A stretch of 64,000 bases of DNA from Flavobacterium cellulosilyticum (GTDB lineage: Bacteria > Bacteroidota > Bacteroidia > Flavobacteriales > Flavobacteriaceae). Numbering within the stretch: position 1 is the first letter of the stretch; each line of letters begins with the position of its first letter. The stretch is from positions 91,712-155,711 of the forward strand of contig NZ_SMFK01000009.1 in the NCBI RefSeq assembly GCF_004349355.1. Direction: 5' to 3'. The notes below the pieces were generated by a model. That model was not told the DNA's origin. It saw nothing but the letters and a program-made list of their open reading frames with translations, and did no database searches. Positions 26,166-33,964 of this stretch are shown one piece after another. Made by a program: the position numbers and the translations under genes.

Positions 26166-27271
26166 CATTCCAATCTAATTTTATATTTCTTGATACTTAC
26201 CGCAATAAAAAACACTGTCATTCCAACAAGAATTAAAGTTTCTTTCCAAATAACATCTAGTGTTGCCCCTTTTAATAAAACAGCTTTTATAATGATTATA
26301 AACCATTTAGCGGGTATTATATTACTAATTACTTGCAATAGCAATGGCATACTTGAAATGGGGAATATAAAACCTGAAAGTATGATAACAGGTAGCATTA
26401 ACCCCATTAGCGAAAGCATCATTGCGGTTTGTTGGGTTTGTGAAACGGTCGAAATTAATATTCCTAACGAAAGTGCAGTTGTGATGAATAAAACACTTTC
26501 GAATGCCAATAAAAATATATTTCCTTCAATCGGCATTCCGAATACAAAAAATCCTAAAAGCAGAATAATTGCTGCATTTATTATAGACAAGAAAATATAC
26601 GGAAAAACTTTCCCAACAATAACCTGAAATGGCTTTAAAGGCGAAACCAGTAGCACTTCCATGGTACCCAATTCTTTTTCACGGGTAATGGAAATAGAGG
26701 TCATCATTGCCGACACCAGCATTAATATAATAGTCATAACACCAGGAACAAAAGTAAAAACACTCTTTAATTCAGGATTATAATAGAGTCGGGTTTGCGT
26801 TTGTATTTGATGGTTTGGTTTGTTGTTTTTATTGATTTCATGCGTATAATTTTGTAAAATGGCATTTACATAATTAGATATTGTATTGGCAACATTTGGA
26901 TCAGTAGCATCCGTAATCACTTGTACTTTGGCTTGTTTAAGTGTTTGCAGGTTTTTAATAAAATTCTTTTCGAATACTAATACAGCTTTAACTTTTCCTT
27001 TTTTGAAAACACTTTCAATTTGTTTTTCGTTGGTAATTTCCTGATTTATTTTAAAATATGCTGAGGCACTGATTTTATTAATTATTTTATGGGTTTCAGC
27101 GTCTTTTGATTTATCTAAAATGGCAATATTGACGTTATTAATTTCGTTAGTAATAGCAAAACCAAACAACATTATTTGGGCAATTGGCATACCGAAAAGT
27201 ATGAACATAGTCCGTTTATCACGAAAAATGTGATAGAATTCTTTTGTTACAAAACCGATGAATCTTTTCAT
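26165..27271 (-). CDS. ABC-2 type permease, partner subunit
   Basis: Second permease of the exporter, YbhS-like. The start is placed at ATG 27271 (MKRFIGFVTKEFYHIFRDKRT) because the nine residues upstream look unlike a protein N-terminus. One transmembrane helix (IAQIMLFGFAITNEI), an extracytoplasmic domain, then five helices. The conserved REKELGTMEVLLVSPLKPFQVIVGKVFPY motif lies near residue 196 and LSGFIFPISSMPLLLQ near 300. It is homologous to the gene at 24.7 kb. The stop lies at the edge of the tandem repeat. Confidence 0.9.
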   Translation of the reverse strand: MKRFIGFVTKEFYHIFRDKRTMFILFGMPIAQIMLFGFAITNEINNVNIAILDKSKDAETHKIINKISASAYFKINQEITNEKQIESVFKKGKVKAVLVFEKNFIKNLQTLKQAKVQVITDATDPNVANTISNYVNAILQNYTHEINKNNKPNHQIQTQTRLYYNPELKSVFTFVPGVMTIILMLVSAMMTSISITREKELGTMEVLLVSPLKPFQVIVGKVFPYIFLSIINAAIILLLGFFVFGMPIEGNIFLLAFESVLFITTALSLGILISTVSQTQQTAMMLSLMGLMLPVIILSGFIFPISSMPLLLQVISNIIPAKWFIIIIKAVLLKGATLDVIWKETLILVGMTVFFIAVSIKKYKIRLE

Positions 27272-27371
27272 TTTTATACAGGCATTAGGAAAAAGCAATA
27301 AGGCATTAATTAAAGGGCATTAGTCATTAATTAGAAATTTTGGCTTTTGGCAAATGCCTTATACCGCATAA
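27272..27371. repeat. Intergenic repeat-rich spacer in the ABC operon
   Basis: The spacer contains several GGCATTAG/GGCATTA-type words and TTTTGGCTTTTGGCAAATGCC. The same words recur at 29140-29221 (AGCCAAAAGCCATTAGGC and TAATGCCTTTTGCC). The two spacers therefore share a dispersed repeat family; no gene is present. Confidence 0.55.
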
Positions 27372-28106
27372 CTACTCCACATTTCTAGCTAATTTCAAAA
27401 ACACATCGTTCATTGACGCAACATTGTATTTGGTTTTCAAGTTATTTGGCGTGTCAAGCGCTTCAATAACTCCTTCGACCATAATAGAAACACGATCACA
27501 ATATTCGGCTTCATCCATATAATGCGTGGTGACGAAAATGGTCGTTCCTTTATTGGCTTCAGCATAAATCATTTCCCAAAATTGTCTTCTGGTAATTGGA
27601 TCAACTCCTCCTGTTGGTTCATCAAGAAATACGATTTTCGGTTCGTGTAATAATGCAACCGAAAACGATAATTTCTGTTTCCATCCTAATGGTAGTGAAC
27701 CTACTAATTTATCAATCACATCTTCGAGACCTAATTCAATGACTAATTTTTTTGTTTTTTCCTTTATTTGAATTCTGCTTAATCCATAAATTCCACCAAA
27801 AAAAGTAATATTCTCTTTGATCGTTAAATCATCATACATCGAAAATTTTTGACTCATGTAACCAATGCTTCGCTTCACCATTTCAGTTTTCGTTTTCACA
27901 TCAAATCCCGCAACCAACGCTTCTCCTGAAGTAGGGTTAGAAATACCAATAAGCATTTTCATAGCGGTAGTTTTTCCAGCCCCATTGGCACCAAGAAAAC
28001 CAAAAATCTCGCCTTCAAACACATCAAACGAAATGTTATTAACCGCAGTGAAGCCGCCAAATCGTTTGGTTAAATTGTGTACTTCTATTATTTTTTCTTT
28101 TGTCAT
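27372..28106 (-). CDS. ABC transporter ATP-binding protein
   Basis: Cytoplasmic ATPase of the exporter. Walker A is GANGAGKTT (about residues 39-47), the Q-loop lies near GYMSQKFSMY, Walker B is KIVFLDEPTGGVDP (about 155-168) and the switch His is in TTHYMDE. The ABC signature is degenerate (LPLGWKQK in place of LSGGQ). The neighbouring ATPase at 28.2 kb keeps an LSGGMKQK signature. The two probably form an asymmetric ATPase pair, equivalent to the two halves of YbhF. The length of 244 aa is a complete single domain. Confidence 0.93.
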   Translation of the reverse strand: MTKEKIIEVHNLTKRFGGFTAVNNISFDVFEGEIFGFLGANGAGKTTAMKMLIGISNPTSGEALVAGFDVKTKTEMVKRSIGYMSQKFSMYDDLTIKENITFFGGIYGLSRIQIKEKTKKLVIELGLEDVIDKLVGSLPLGWKQKLSFSVALLHEPKIVFLDEPTGGVDPITRRQFWEMIYAEANKGTTIFVTTHYMDEAEYCDRVSIMVEGVIEALDTPNNLKTKYNVASMNDVFLKLARNVE

Positions 28107-28149
28107 ATTTTTTTATTGCCACAAATCGAACTAATTATCACAATTTTTA

Positions 28150-28230
28150 TTGCCACAGATTTCACGGATTTTCAAATAGAATAATTATTAAAATCGAATT
28201 CAATAGAAAAAATCTGTGTAATCTGTGTTA
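28150..28230. repeat. Imperfect inverted repeat of the GCCACAGATT type
   Basis: CACAGATTTCACGGATTTTC (28154-28173) is the imperfect complement of the segment 28206-28227, with a 32-bp loop. Such elements are frequent between genes in flavobacteria. A related half (TTGCCACGAAGACACTAAG) occurs at 25878 in the next spacer of this operon. Confidence 0.7.
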
Positions 28231-28235
28231 ACTCT

Positions 28236-29132
28236 TTACAAATCCATAAAAACATCTTCAATTGTTGTATTTCCTATTTTAATTTCAATTTCAGTATTGT
28301 TTTGTTTTTCAAGGTAATGTTGTAAATCAATACTATTAAAAGTTGAACTGTTATCGATATAATGAATGAACTCTCCAAAGGCAAAAACACTATATTGACT
28401 TGGGTATTTTTTCAAATCCAGAATCAATTGATGCCTGTTTTTAGCTTTGATATTATAAATAACTTTGTCGTATTTTTTGATGATATTTTCGGGCGAATCA
28501 ATTTTTAAAATGCTGCCTTTTTGAATTAAGGCAATTCTATCACAAAGTACAGCTTCATCCATGTAAGGTGTAGAAACTAAAATCGTGATTCCTTTTTTTT
28601 GCAATCTTTTGAGCATTTCCCAAAATTCTTTTCGAGAAACGGGATCCACACCTGTTGTAGGTTCATCTAAAAACAAAACTTTTGGAGCGTGAATTAACGC
28701 ACAACATAAGGCCAATTTTTGTTTCATTCCACCCGAAAGCGCTCCTGCCCTTCTGGTTTTGAATGGTTCAATTTGAATATAAATATCTTTGATTAAATCG
28801 TAATTTTCTTCAATAGTTGTACCGAAAATCGTGGCAAAAAACTTCAAATTTTCCTCGACAGTTAAATCTTGATACAAAGAGAATTTTCCTGGCATATAAC
28901 CTACTGAATTCCGAATGGCGACATAATCCTTCACAACATCAAAACCCGCAACAGTTGCCGATCCTTCGTTGGCCAATAAAAGCGTGGTTAATGTTCTAAA
29001 AATGGTGGTCTTCCCTGCTCCATCTGGTCCAATTAACCCAAATAATTCTCCTTCTTTTACCTCAAAAGAAATGGCATCAATGGCTTTGATTTTGTTGTAC
29101 GATTTTGAAATATTTTGGACTATTATACTCAT
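28236..29132 (-). CDS. ABC transporter ATP-binding protein
   Basis: ATPase subunit with a complete motif set: Walker A GPDGAGKTT (about residues 35-43), signature LSGGMKQKLALCC (about 133-145), Walker B KVLFLDEPTTGVDP, and a switch-region TPYMDE in which the usual His is Pro. A C-terminal extension of about 75 residues (to 298 aa) resembles the regulatory tail of exporters such as YbhF. It is paired with the shorter ATPase downstream. Confidence 0.93.
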   Translation of the reverse strand: MSIIVQNISKSYNKIKAIDAISFEVKEGELFGLIGPDGAGKTTIFRTLTTLLLANEGSATVAGFDVVKDYVAIRNSVGYMPGKFSLYQDLTVEENLKFFATIFGTTIEENYDLIKDIYIQIEPFKTRRAGALSGGMKQKLALCCALIHAPKVLFLDEPTTGVDPVSRKEFWEMLKRLQKKGITILVSTPYMDEAVLCDRIALIQKGSILKIDSPENIIKKYDKVIYNIKAKNRHQLILDLKKYPSQYSVFAFGEFIHYIDNSSTFNSIDLQHYLEKQNNTEIEIKIGNTTIEDVFMDL

Positions 29133-29221
29133 ATCATTTTAGCCAAAAGCCATTAGGCAAAAGGCAATAGTTAAATTAGCATTTACATTTAAACTTATGG
29201 CTATTGGCTAATGCCTTTTGC
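29133..29221. repeat. Inverted-repeat spacer (AAAAGCCATTAGGC family)
   Basis: AGCCAAAAGCCATTAGGCAA near 29140 is largely complementary to GGCTAATGCCTTTTGCCT near 29204-29222, giving a long imperfect hairpin. It shares words with the spacer at 27272-27371. The arm reaches the end of the adaptor gene at 29222. Confidence 0.65.
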
Positions 29222-30097
29222 CTATTTAATCCACATTTCGGCTGGCATTCCTATTTTTAAAACACCATCATTTTTTACTTTCACTTTTACAGCATAAACG
29301 AGATTAACCCGTTCTTCTTTGGTTTGAATGATTTTCGGAGTAAATTCAGCTGATGATGAAATCCAGGAAATTGTTCCTTGATAGGATTTCATTTCTTTAC
29401 CAAAATCAATTTTCACGCTTACAATTTGTCCAATCTTAATTTTTGGCAATTGCGTTTCATCCACATAAACACGTAAAGTCATTTCAGTAATATCGGCAAT
29501 TTTATATAATGGTTTTCCAAAAGCAGTAACCTCGTTTGGTTCGGCATATTTTGCTAAAACAGTTCCCTTTATGGGATTGATTATTTTGCATTTTTCAATC
29601 TGGTCATTGATTTTTTCTATTTGTACATCGATTGATCTTACATCGTTTACGATAGGATCATTCTGAGTTGCAACACTTTTTATTTGCTCATTCAATACAT
29701 TTACTTTGCCTACAATTTCGTCTACTTGCCTTTTTGTAGCAGCATTTTCAGCAAACATATTTTCGATTCTCTTTTTTTCGATTAAGGTAGTTTTGAGTTG
29801 TTCTTGCAAAACACTTCTTTGAGACAATACATTTCTAGATTTAGAATAAATCGTCGCTTTTGAAGCGATTAACTGTTGTTTGCTATAATACAACTGAGTC
29901 GTATCTACCAATCCCACTTGTGTTTCTGGCTGTAGAATAACACCTTCTTCGAGTTTTAAATACTCAATATTTCCATTCGCTTCCGAAGAAATAGTAACTT
30001 CGGTAGCTTCAAAATTGCCGTAACCATCTGCTTTGTCGTTGTTTTTAGTACAAGAAATCAAACTTGTAAGGATTAAGAATGTGACTATTTTCATCAT
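29222..30097 (-). CDS. HlyD/YbhG-family periplasmic adaptor lipoprotein
   Basis: Membrane-fusion protein connecting the ABC permeases to the TolC channel. A lipobox ends at Cys16 (LTSLISC). A biotinyl-lipoyl half (EGVILQPETQVGLVDTTQLY), a coiled-coil hairpin (about residues 70-180, YSKQQLIASKATIYSKSRNV) and the return barrel (KGTVLAKYAEPNEVTAFGKPL) are visible, and it ends in KIGMPAEMWIK. The length of 291 aa is typical of YbhG. It is 47 bp downstream of the TolC-type gene. Confidence 0.92.
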   Translation of the reverse strand: MMKIVTFLILTSLISCTKNNDKADGYGNFEATEVTISSEANGNIEYLKLEEGVILQPETQVGLVDTTQLYYSKQQLIASKATIYSKSRNVLSQRSVLQEQLKTTLIEKKRIENMFAENAATKRQVDEIVGKVNVLNEQIKSVATQNDPIVNDVRSIDVQIEKINDQIEKCKIINPIKGTVLAKYAEPNEVTAFGKPLYKIADITEMTLRVYVDETQLPKIKIGQIVSVKIDFGKEMKSYQGTISWISSSAEFTPKIIQTKEERVNLVYAVKVKVKNDGVLKIGMPAEMWIK

Positions 30098-30144
30098 TAT
30101 ATATTTCTTTTATTTTTTAATTTGATTGAATTTGATTCAACTAT

Positions 30145-31425
30145 TTAATTTCCCAATTCGGGAATTAAAGGGATACCTTTACTAATTTGATAATTGGCTT
30201 TGGCCAAATCCAACTGAATTTCATGCGTTTTTTGATTTATCTTGGCTTCAAATAAATTGGTGAATTCCACCAAATATTCCGATGACGTAATGACACCATT
30301 TTTTAATTGTGCATCCATTGATTTAACCACATCTTCTCGCAAAGTAATTATTTCAGAATCTGATTTGATGATTCCTTCCGTTTTATATATTTCGTTTTCC
30401 ATTACTTGCAATTGCAGCTTGTTGTTAAGCAAAAAAGTTTCTTTTTCAGTTGAAACAATGGCTGCCGAAACCGAAAGCATTTGTTTTTCAGTTTTGGATT
30501 TATTCCAATCAAAAACATTCCAATTGGCTTTTAATCCAACGATATAAAATGTTTGAAATGAATTATCTAACATATTCAATCCAGGATTTCCGTAACCTGC
30601 CTGTCCAAATGCATTAATTTTTGGCAATTTATTTTTTGAAACTATATTTTTTGAATCCTCAATTTGTTCGTTTTGAAAATCAAAAAGTTTCAATTCAGGA
30701 CGATTATTTTCTAAATTGAAATCTACTGAGATTATGGATTGAACCAAAACTACATTTTCGGCTATTGTCGAAAAAGTCAATGCAGACAAATTTTCCAACA
30801 ACCTTTTTTTATCAAATTGAATACTGACGAGTTGTTGATTAATTTTTAATTTTTCAGCTTCCAATACTTTTTCTGATGAAGGTAGAATGGCGCCAAATTT
30901 GACTCCAGTTTTCACTTCGTTAATCTTGGAAATTAATTGGTCTTGTTTCGAAAGTAAAATAGATTTTTGATTTTGGAGTAACAAAACCGAAAAATACAAC
31001 TGATTAATTTGAGTTTTGATTTGATACAAATTCACTTCAACTTGTTGTTGTTGGGTTTTGGATTGTAACATTTTGAGTTTTGCATTCGCATCGATTAATC
31101 CACCATTATACAACAATTGATTTACATCTAAAGTTGCACGATATTGGTCTTTATTAATTGGAACCACATTAGGCAACGGAATTGGCAAACCCGTAACATC
31201 CGATTGATAGGTTGCTTGCGCATTAAGATCGATTTTAGGCAATTTCCCTAAATTGAGAACATCAATGTCCAATATCGATTTTTGTTGCAATAAATCAATT
31301 TGTTTGGCCAAAGGGTAATTTGCATTTGCCAAAGTATAGCAATCCACCAAAGTTAGTTTTTCTTGCGCCGTTGCAAACAAAGGCAAAAGCAATCCTGCCA
31401 AAGCTATCTTTATAATCAGTTTCAT
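30145..31425 (-). CDS. TolC-family outer membrane efflux protein
   Basis: Outer-membrane channel of the exporter. The signal peptide ends near LFATAQ. Two long helical OEP repeats with TolC-type sequence follow: [23 protein letters not shown] near the start and [20 protein letters not shown] near residue 290. The conserved [19 protein letters not shown] region is in the second repeat. The length of 426 aa is normal. The ATG overlaps the stop of the TetR gene by 4 bp, so regulator and pump are one transcript. Confidence 0.93.
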   Translation of the reverse strand: MKLIIKIALAGLLLPLFATAQEKLTLVDCYTLANANYPLAKQIDLLQQKSILDIDVLNLGKLPKIDLNAQATYQSDVTGLPIPLPNVVPINKDQYRATLDVNQLLYNGGLIDANAKLKMLQSKTQQQQVEVNLYQIKTQINQLYFSVLLLQNQKSILLSKQDQLISKINEVKTGVKFGAILPSSEKVLEAEKLKINQQLVSIQFDKKRLLENLSALTFSTIAENVVLVQSIISVDFNLENNRPELKLFDFQNEQIEDSKNIVSKNKLPKINAFGQAGYGNPGLNMLDNSFQTFYIVGLKANWNVFDWNKSKTEKQMLSVSAAIVSTEKETFLLNNKLQLQVMENEIYKTEGIIKSDSEIITLREDVVKSMDAQLKNGVITSSEYLVEFTNLFEAKINQKTHEIQLDLAKANYQISKGIPLIPELGN

Positions 31426-32015
31426 TTTTTTATGGAATTAATAATTTGTTCAGCGATTGATGTTTTTCGTTCTTCCATCATTTGATTGAATTCAGAATCT
31501 GAAATATGAATTATTCCTTTAACCATTATTTGGGCTGCAAAAGGAAAAACAGTCATCGAAAATATATCGAGCAAAAGTTGTTTTGGATTAATGGGTTTTA
31601 AAATTCCAGCTTGAATTTCGGTTTTAATTTGAGTAAGAAACAATTCTGGATTGGGTCTTTTTTCATTATTAAAAAACTGCATGACAAATTCCGGATTATT
31701 ATTCATTTCTTGAATTACAAAAGCAGGTAGAAATGGATTTTGAATTACAAAAGAAATATAACTTTTGGTGAATTTTTTAATTTTATCAAAAACACATTCC
31801 TCTGAATTAAATATATCATTGATTTGGGGTGCCAATTCTCCGAATGCATTCATAAAAACAGCTTCGAATAACAATTGTTTGTTTTTAAAACAATAATGTA
31901 GCATTGCTTTGTTGATTCCCGCTTCATCTGCAATTTCTTGCATCCTCGCACCTGCAAAGCCTTTTTTTTGGAATACAATTCGAGCAGCATTAAATATTTT
32001 TTCTTCTGTTGTCAT
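31422..32015 (-). CDS. TetR-family regulator of the efflux operon
   Basis: N-terminal TetR domain: [44 protein letters not shown]. The C-terminal domain resembles CecR/YbiH-type regulators ([23 protein letters not shown]). The length of 197 aa is standard. It is the first gene of the operon (4-bp overlap with the TolC gene). Two AAC-N6-GTT palindromic units lie just ahead of its ATG, pointing to autorepression. The inducer is unknown. Confidence 0.92.
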   Translation of the reverse strand: MTTEEKIFNAARIVFQKKGFAGARMQEIADEAGINKAMLHYCFKNKQLLFEAVFMNAFGELAPQINDIFNSEECVFDKIKKFTKSYISFVIQNPFLPAFVIQEMNNNPEFVMQFFNNEKRPNPELFLTQIKTEIQAGILKPINPKQLLLDIFSMTVFPFAAQIMVKGIIHISDSEFNQMMEERKTSIAEQIINSIKK

Positions 32016-32017
32016 TA

Positions 32018-32050
32018 TACTAACTATACGGTTTAACCATTTGGTTAGTA
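32018..32050 (-). promoter_or_regulatory. TetR-type operator of the efflux operon
   Basis: Two AAC-N6-GTT units, AACTATACGGTT (32022-32033) and AACCATTTGGTT (32035-32046), lie side by side inside a larger inverted repeat TACTAAC (32018-32024) / GTTAGTA (32044-32050). The site starts 3 bp before the TetR ATG. Binding by the adjacent TetR protein is inferred. Confidence 0.6.
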
Positions 32051-32056
32051 AATGTA

Positions 32057-32086
32057 CTAAAAAAAAGTATTCAATAAGAATACTTT
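32057..32086 (-). terminator. Terminator of the persulfide/methyltransferase operon
   Basis: On the minus strand AAAGTATT (32086-32079) pairs with AATACTTT (32071-32064) across a 7-nt loop, followed by a run of T. It lies 13 bp past the methyltransferase stop. Confidence 0.75.
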
Positions 32087-32099
32087 AATAACTATTACT

Positions 32100-32720
32100 T
32101 TAATTTTCCTTTTTCAATAATTCTACAAACAATTCATTATTAGCTCTTTTTGGAATTGAATTTTGACATAATTCCATTTTTAAAATATGGAAATTTTCAC
32201 CAAATAGCATTTCATATTCTTTTTGAGTCCCACCAAATGGAGGGCAATCTTCGAAAATTTTATTAAAAAGCAAACCTGCTAATATTCCGTTTTCTTTCAA
32301 AAGCTGATGCACTTTCAAAGCATATTGGATACGCATTATAGGTGGCAATGCACAAAAAAAAGTTTGCTCAAGAATTAAATCATATTTTCCTTCATGATCA
32401 AAAAAATCACCTTCCATTATTTTAACATTGGCGTTTTCTTTGAATTTTTCCCGCAGATGTTCCACTAATGTTGGAGCAATATCAATTATTGTAACATTTG
32501 TAAAACCGAGTTGCATCAAATACTCTGCTTCATATGAATTTCCACAGCCTGGAATAAGTATGCTTATGTCTTTATTAATTAATGTATCTATATATTCTTT
32601 TAGTGGAGGAGAAACTCTGCCCACATCCCAACCTGTATCATGCACTTTGTACAAATGATCCCAAAACTCTTGGTTCAACACTTTCCCATCCGTGGTCAAA
32701 AATGATTTGGAACTACTCAA
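32100..32720 (-). CDS. TPMT-like SAM-dependent methyltransferase
   Basis: Class I methyltransferase resembling the thiopurine/thiol S-methyltransferase family. The N-terminal FWDHLYKVHDTGWDVGRVSP motif (about residues 19-38) is characteristic. The SAM-binding motif ILIPGCGNSYEAEYL is at about 54-68, followed by VTIIDIAP and GDFFD. The length (206 aa) fits. It is the last gene of the minus-strand cluster that includes persulfide dioxygenase and thioredoxin. S-methylation of sulfide or small thiols is plausible but inferred. The start overlaps the preceding gene by 8 bp. Confidence 0.85.
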   Translation of the reverse strand: MSSSKSFLTTDGKVLNQEFWDHLYKVHDTGWDVGRVSPPLKEYIDTLINKDISILIPGCGNSYEAEYLMQLGFTNVTIIDIAPTLVEHLREKFKENANVKIMEGDFFDHEGKYDLILEQTFFCALPPIMRIQYALKVHQLLKENGILAGLLFNKIFEDCPPFGGTQKEYEMLFGENFHILKMELCQNSIPKRANNELFVELLKKEN

Positions 32721-33018
32721 AATAATCTATTTTATAATCCCCTATATTTTTTTCGTTTTCTCCAATCATTTTTTTCTGTTTGAAAAAATTAATTATTCCC
32801 ATTATAAAAATCACTGCTGAAATAATAAAAAAAATAATCTCTATGTAAAAACTGTTATCAATTTTCAGTAAGCTCTCGACACTAATCTCTGCAATAAAAA
32901 AATACAAAGAAGTTCTTAGAAATGCTAAATAAGTTGTTTGATTTGCCAAATTAGTTCTTTGCAAAGCCAATCGTTCCCTTAGAATGAGATCTTTATTAAT
33001 TGTTTTTTCTGGAATCAT
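32713..33018 (-). CDS. DUF202-family small membrane protein
   Basis: 101-aa protein with the DUF202 (YidH-like) sequence RERLALQRTNLANQTTYLAFLRTSLYFF, followed by a second hydrophobic segment (IEIIFFIISAVIFIMGIINFF). Two to three transmembrane helices; function unknown. It overlaps both neighbours: 4 bp with the upstream DUF2892 gene and 8 bp with the methyltransferase gene. Confidence 0.85.
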   Translation of the reverse strand: MIPEKTINKDLILRERLALQRTNLANQTTYLAFLRTSLYFFIAEISVESLLKIDNSFYIEIIFFIISAVIFIMGIINFFKQKKMIGENEKNIGDYKIDYFE

Positions 33019-33221
33019 TTTGTTTTTTTACAGGTATTAAAACCAAAAGGGAAGTATAATGGGCAAAAGCTTATAAAACTAGTCACTAAAAAGATAATGG
33101 CTAAAGCTCCTAAAACTATTGCTGCAGATCCTTCAATCGCTTTTGTAAAATATAAAACACCAATTACAATTGCAAAAACTACACGACTTATTCTATCTGC
33201 TGAACCCATGTTTTTTTTCAT
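33015..33221 (-). CDS. DUF2892 (YgaP-like) membrane protein
   Basis: 68-aa protein with two transmembrane helices and the DUF2892 pattern: MGSADRISRVVFAIVIGVLY, then FLVTSFISFCPLYFPFGFNT. This domain is fused to rhodanese in YgaP and often found alone beside sulfur-transfer genes, which matches this cluster. It ends with CKKTK; a Cys pair lies in the C-terminal part (FCPLYFPFGFNTC). Confidence 0.88.
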   Translation of the reverse strand: MKKNMGSADRISRVVFAIVIGVLYFTKAIEGSAAIVLGALAIIFLVTSFISFCPLYFPFGFNTCKKTK

Positions 33222-33246
33222 GATTTTGAATTAAATTGGTTAAAAA

Positions 33247-33444
33247 TTAAGATTTTTTTGGTGCTTTTACAAACATATTAAAAAGCAATCCACCCATCAA
33301 AGCACCGTATAAAGTACTATTTAATGGTTTTGAAGTTATCGCACAAGTTCCTGATAAACAACCCACATAATGATAATAAAGATAGCCTCCAATTGCTCCC
33401 GCAATAATTCCAATTCCCGTTACGATAATCCCTTTTTTAGTCAT
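33247..33444 (-). CDS. Small membrane protein (DUF6132-like)
   Basis: 65-aa protein with two glycine-rich transmembrane segments (GIIVTGIGIIAGAIGGYLYY; LYGALMGGLLFNMF) and the pair of Cys in CLSGTCAITSKP between them. I recall similar proteins as DUF6132; function is unknown. Its ATG overlaps the thioredoxin stop by one base. The conserved Cys pair beside thioredoxin and rhodanese genes hints at sulfur or redox work, but this is inferred. Confidence 0.75.
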   Translation of the reverse strand: MTKKGIIVTGIGIIAGAIGGYLYYHYVGCLSGTCAITSKPLNSTLYGALMGGLLFNMFVKAPKKS

Positions 33445-33746
33445 TAGTTGCTTTTTTCAATAATCGTTTTTATGATTTCTTCTTTGGTTAAAACACCTGA
33501 TTGTCGCCATAATTGTTTTCCATTTTGAAATAAAATCATTGTAGGTACGCCACGAACCTGATATTTTGATGCTATGCCTTGGTTTTTATCGACATCTATT
33601 TTTATAACTGTAATTCGATCTCCTAAGTTATCTTTTACATCTTTCAAAATTGGAGCTAACATTTTGCATGGTCCGCACCAAGTAGCAAAAAAATCAATTA
33701 ATACTGGTTTTTCTGATTTTATAATAGTGTTAAAGCTAGTACTCAT
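33444..33746 (-). CDS. trxA: Thioredoxin
   Basis: 100-aa thioredoxin with the active site W23-C24-G25-P26-C27-K in FFATWCGPCKM, the cis-Pro in RGVPTMILFQNGK and typical ends. There is no signal peptide, so it acts in the cytoplasm. It lies directly between two small Cys-containing membrane protein genes in the persulfide cluster. It may reduce persulfide or disulfide intermediates there; the housekeeping thioredoxin is probably elsewhere. Confidence 0.95.
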   Translation of the reverse strand: MSTSFNTIIKSEKPVLIDFFATWCGPCKMLAPILKDVKDNLGDRITVIKIDVDKNQGIASKYQVRGVPTMILFQNGKQLWRQSGVLTKEEIIKTIIEKSN

Positions 33747-33748
33747 AT

Positions 33749-33946
33749 TTATATGTTTTTAATATTTGGTAATGCACAACCATTAGGACCGCAACCTAAA
33801 TTGAAAATTCCTTGATATAAAAAAAATAATCCAAAAGCTATAAAAAACCAATCATGAGTGATATAGGCCTGAGAAAACAAAAACAGTGCAAAAGCCAATC
33901 GAAGCCAACGCATAAAATGCCAGTTTGTAAAAATTAATTGTTTCAT
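33749..33946 (-). CDS. Small membrane protein with C-terminal CGPNGC motif
   Basis: 65 aa: a basic N-terminus (NWHFMRWLRLAFALFLF), two short transmembrane segments and the tail LGCGPNGCALP. It has no named domain that I recognise, but it sits between the persulfide dioxygenase gene (18 bp) and thioredoxin (2 bp). The CxxxxC pair at the membrane edge could be a redox or sulfur-acceptor site; this is inference. Confidence 0.75.
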   Translation of the reverse strand: MKQLIFTNWHFMRWLRLAFALFLFSQAYITHDWFFIAFGLFFLYQGIFNLGCGPNGCALPNIKNI

Positions 33947-33964
33947 TTACACAAGGTGTTTCAC

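Noticed and set aside
25958..26236. 92-codon plus-strand frame in the ABC operon spacer
   Set aside because: It only translates the hexamer repeat into low-complexity Leu/Pro/Lys and overlaps the end of a permease gene on the other strand.
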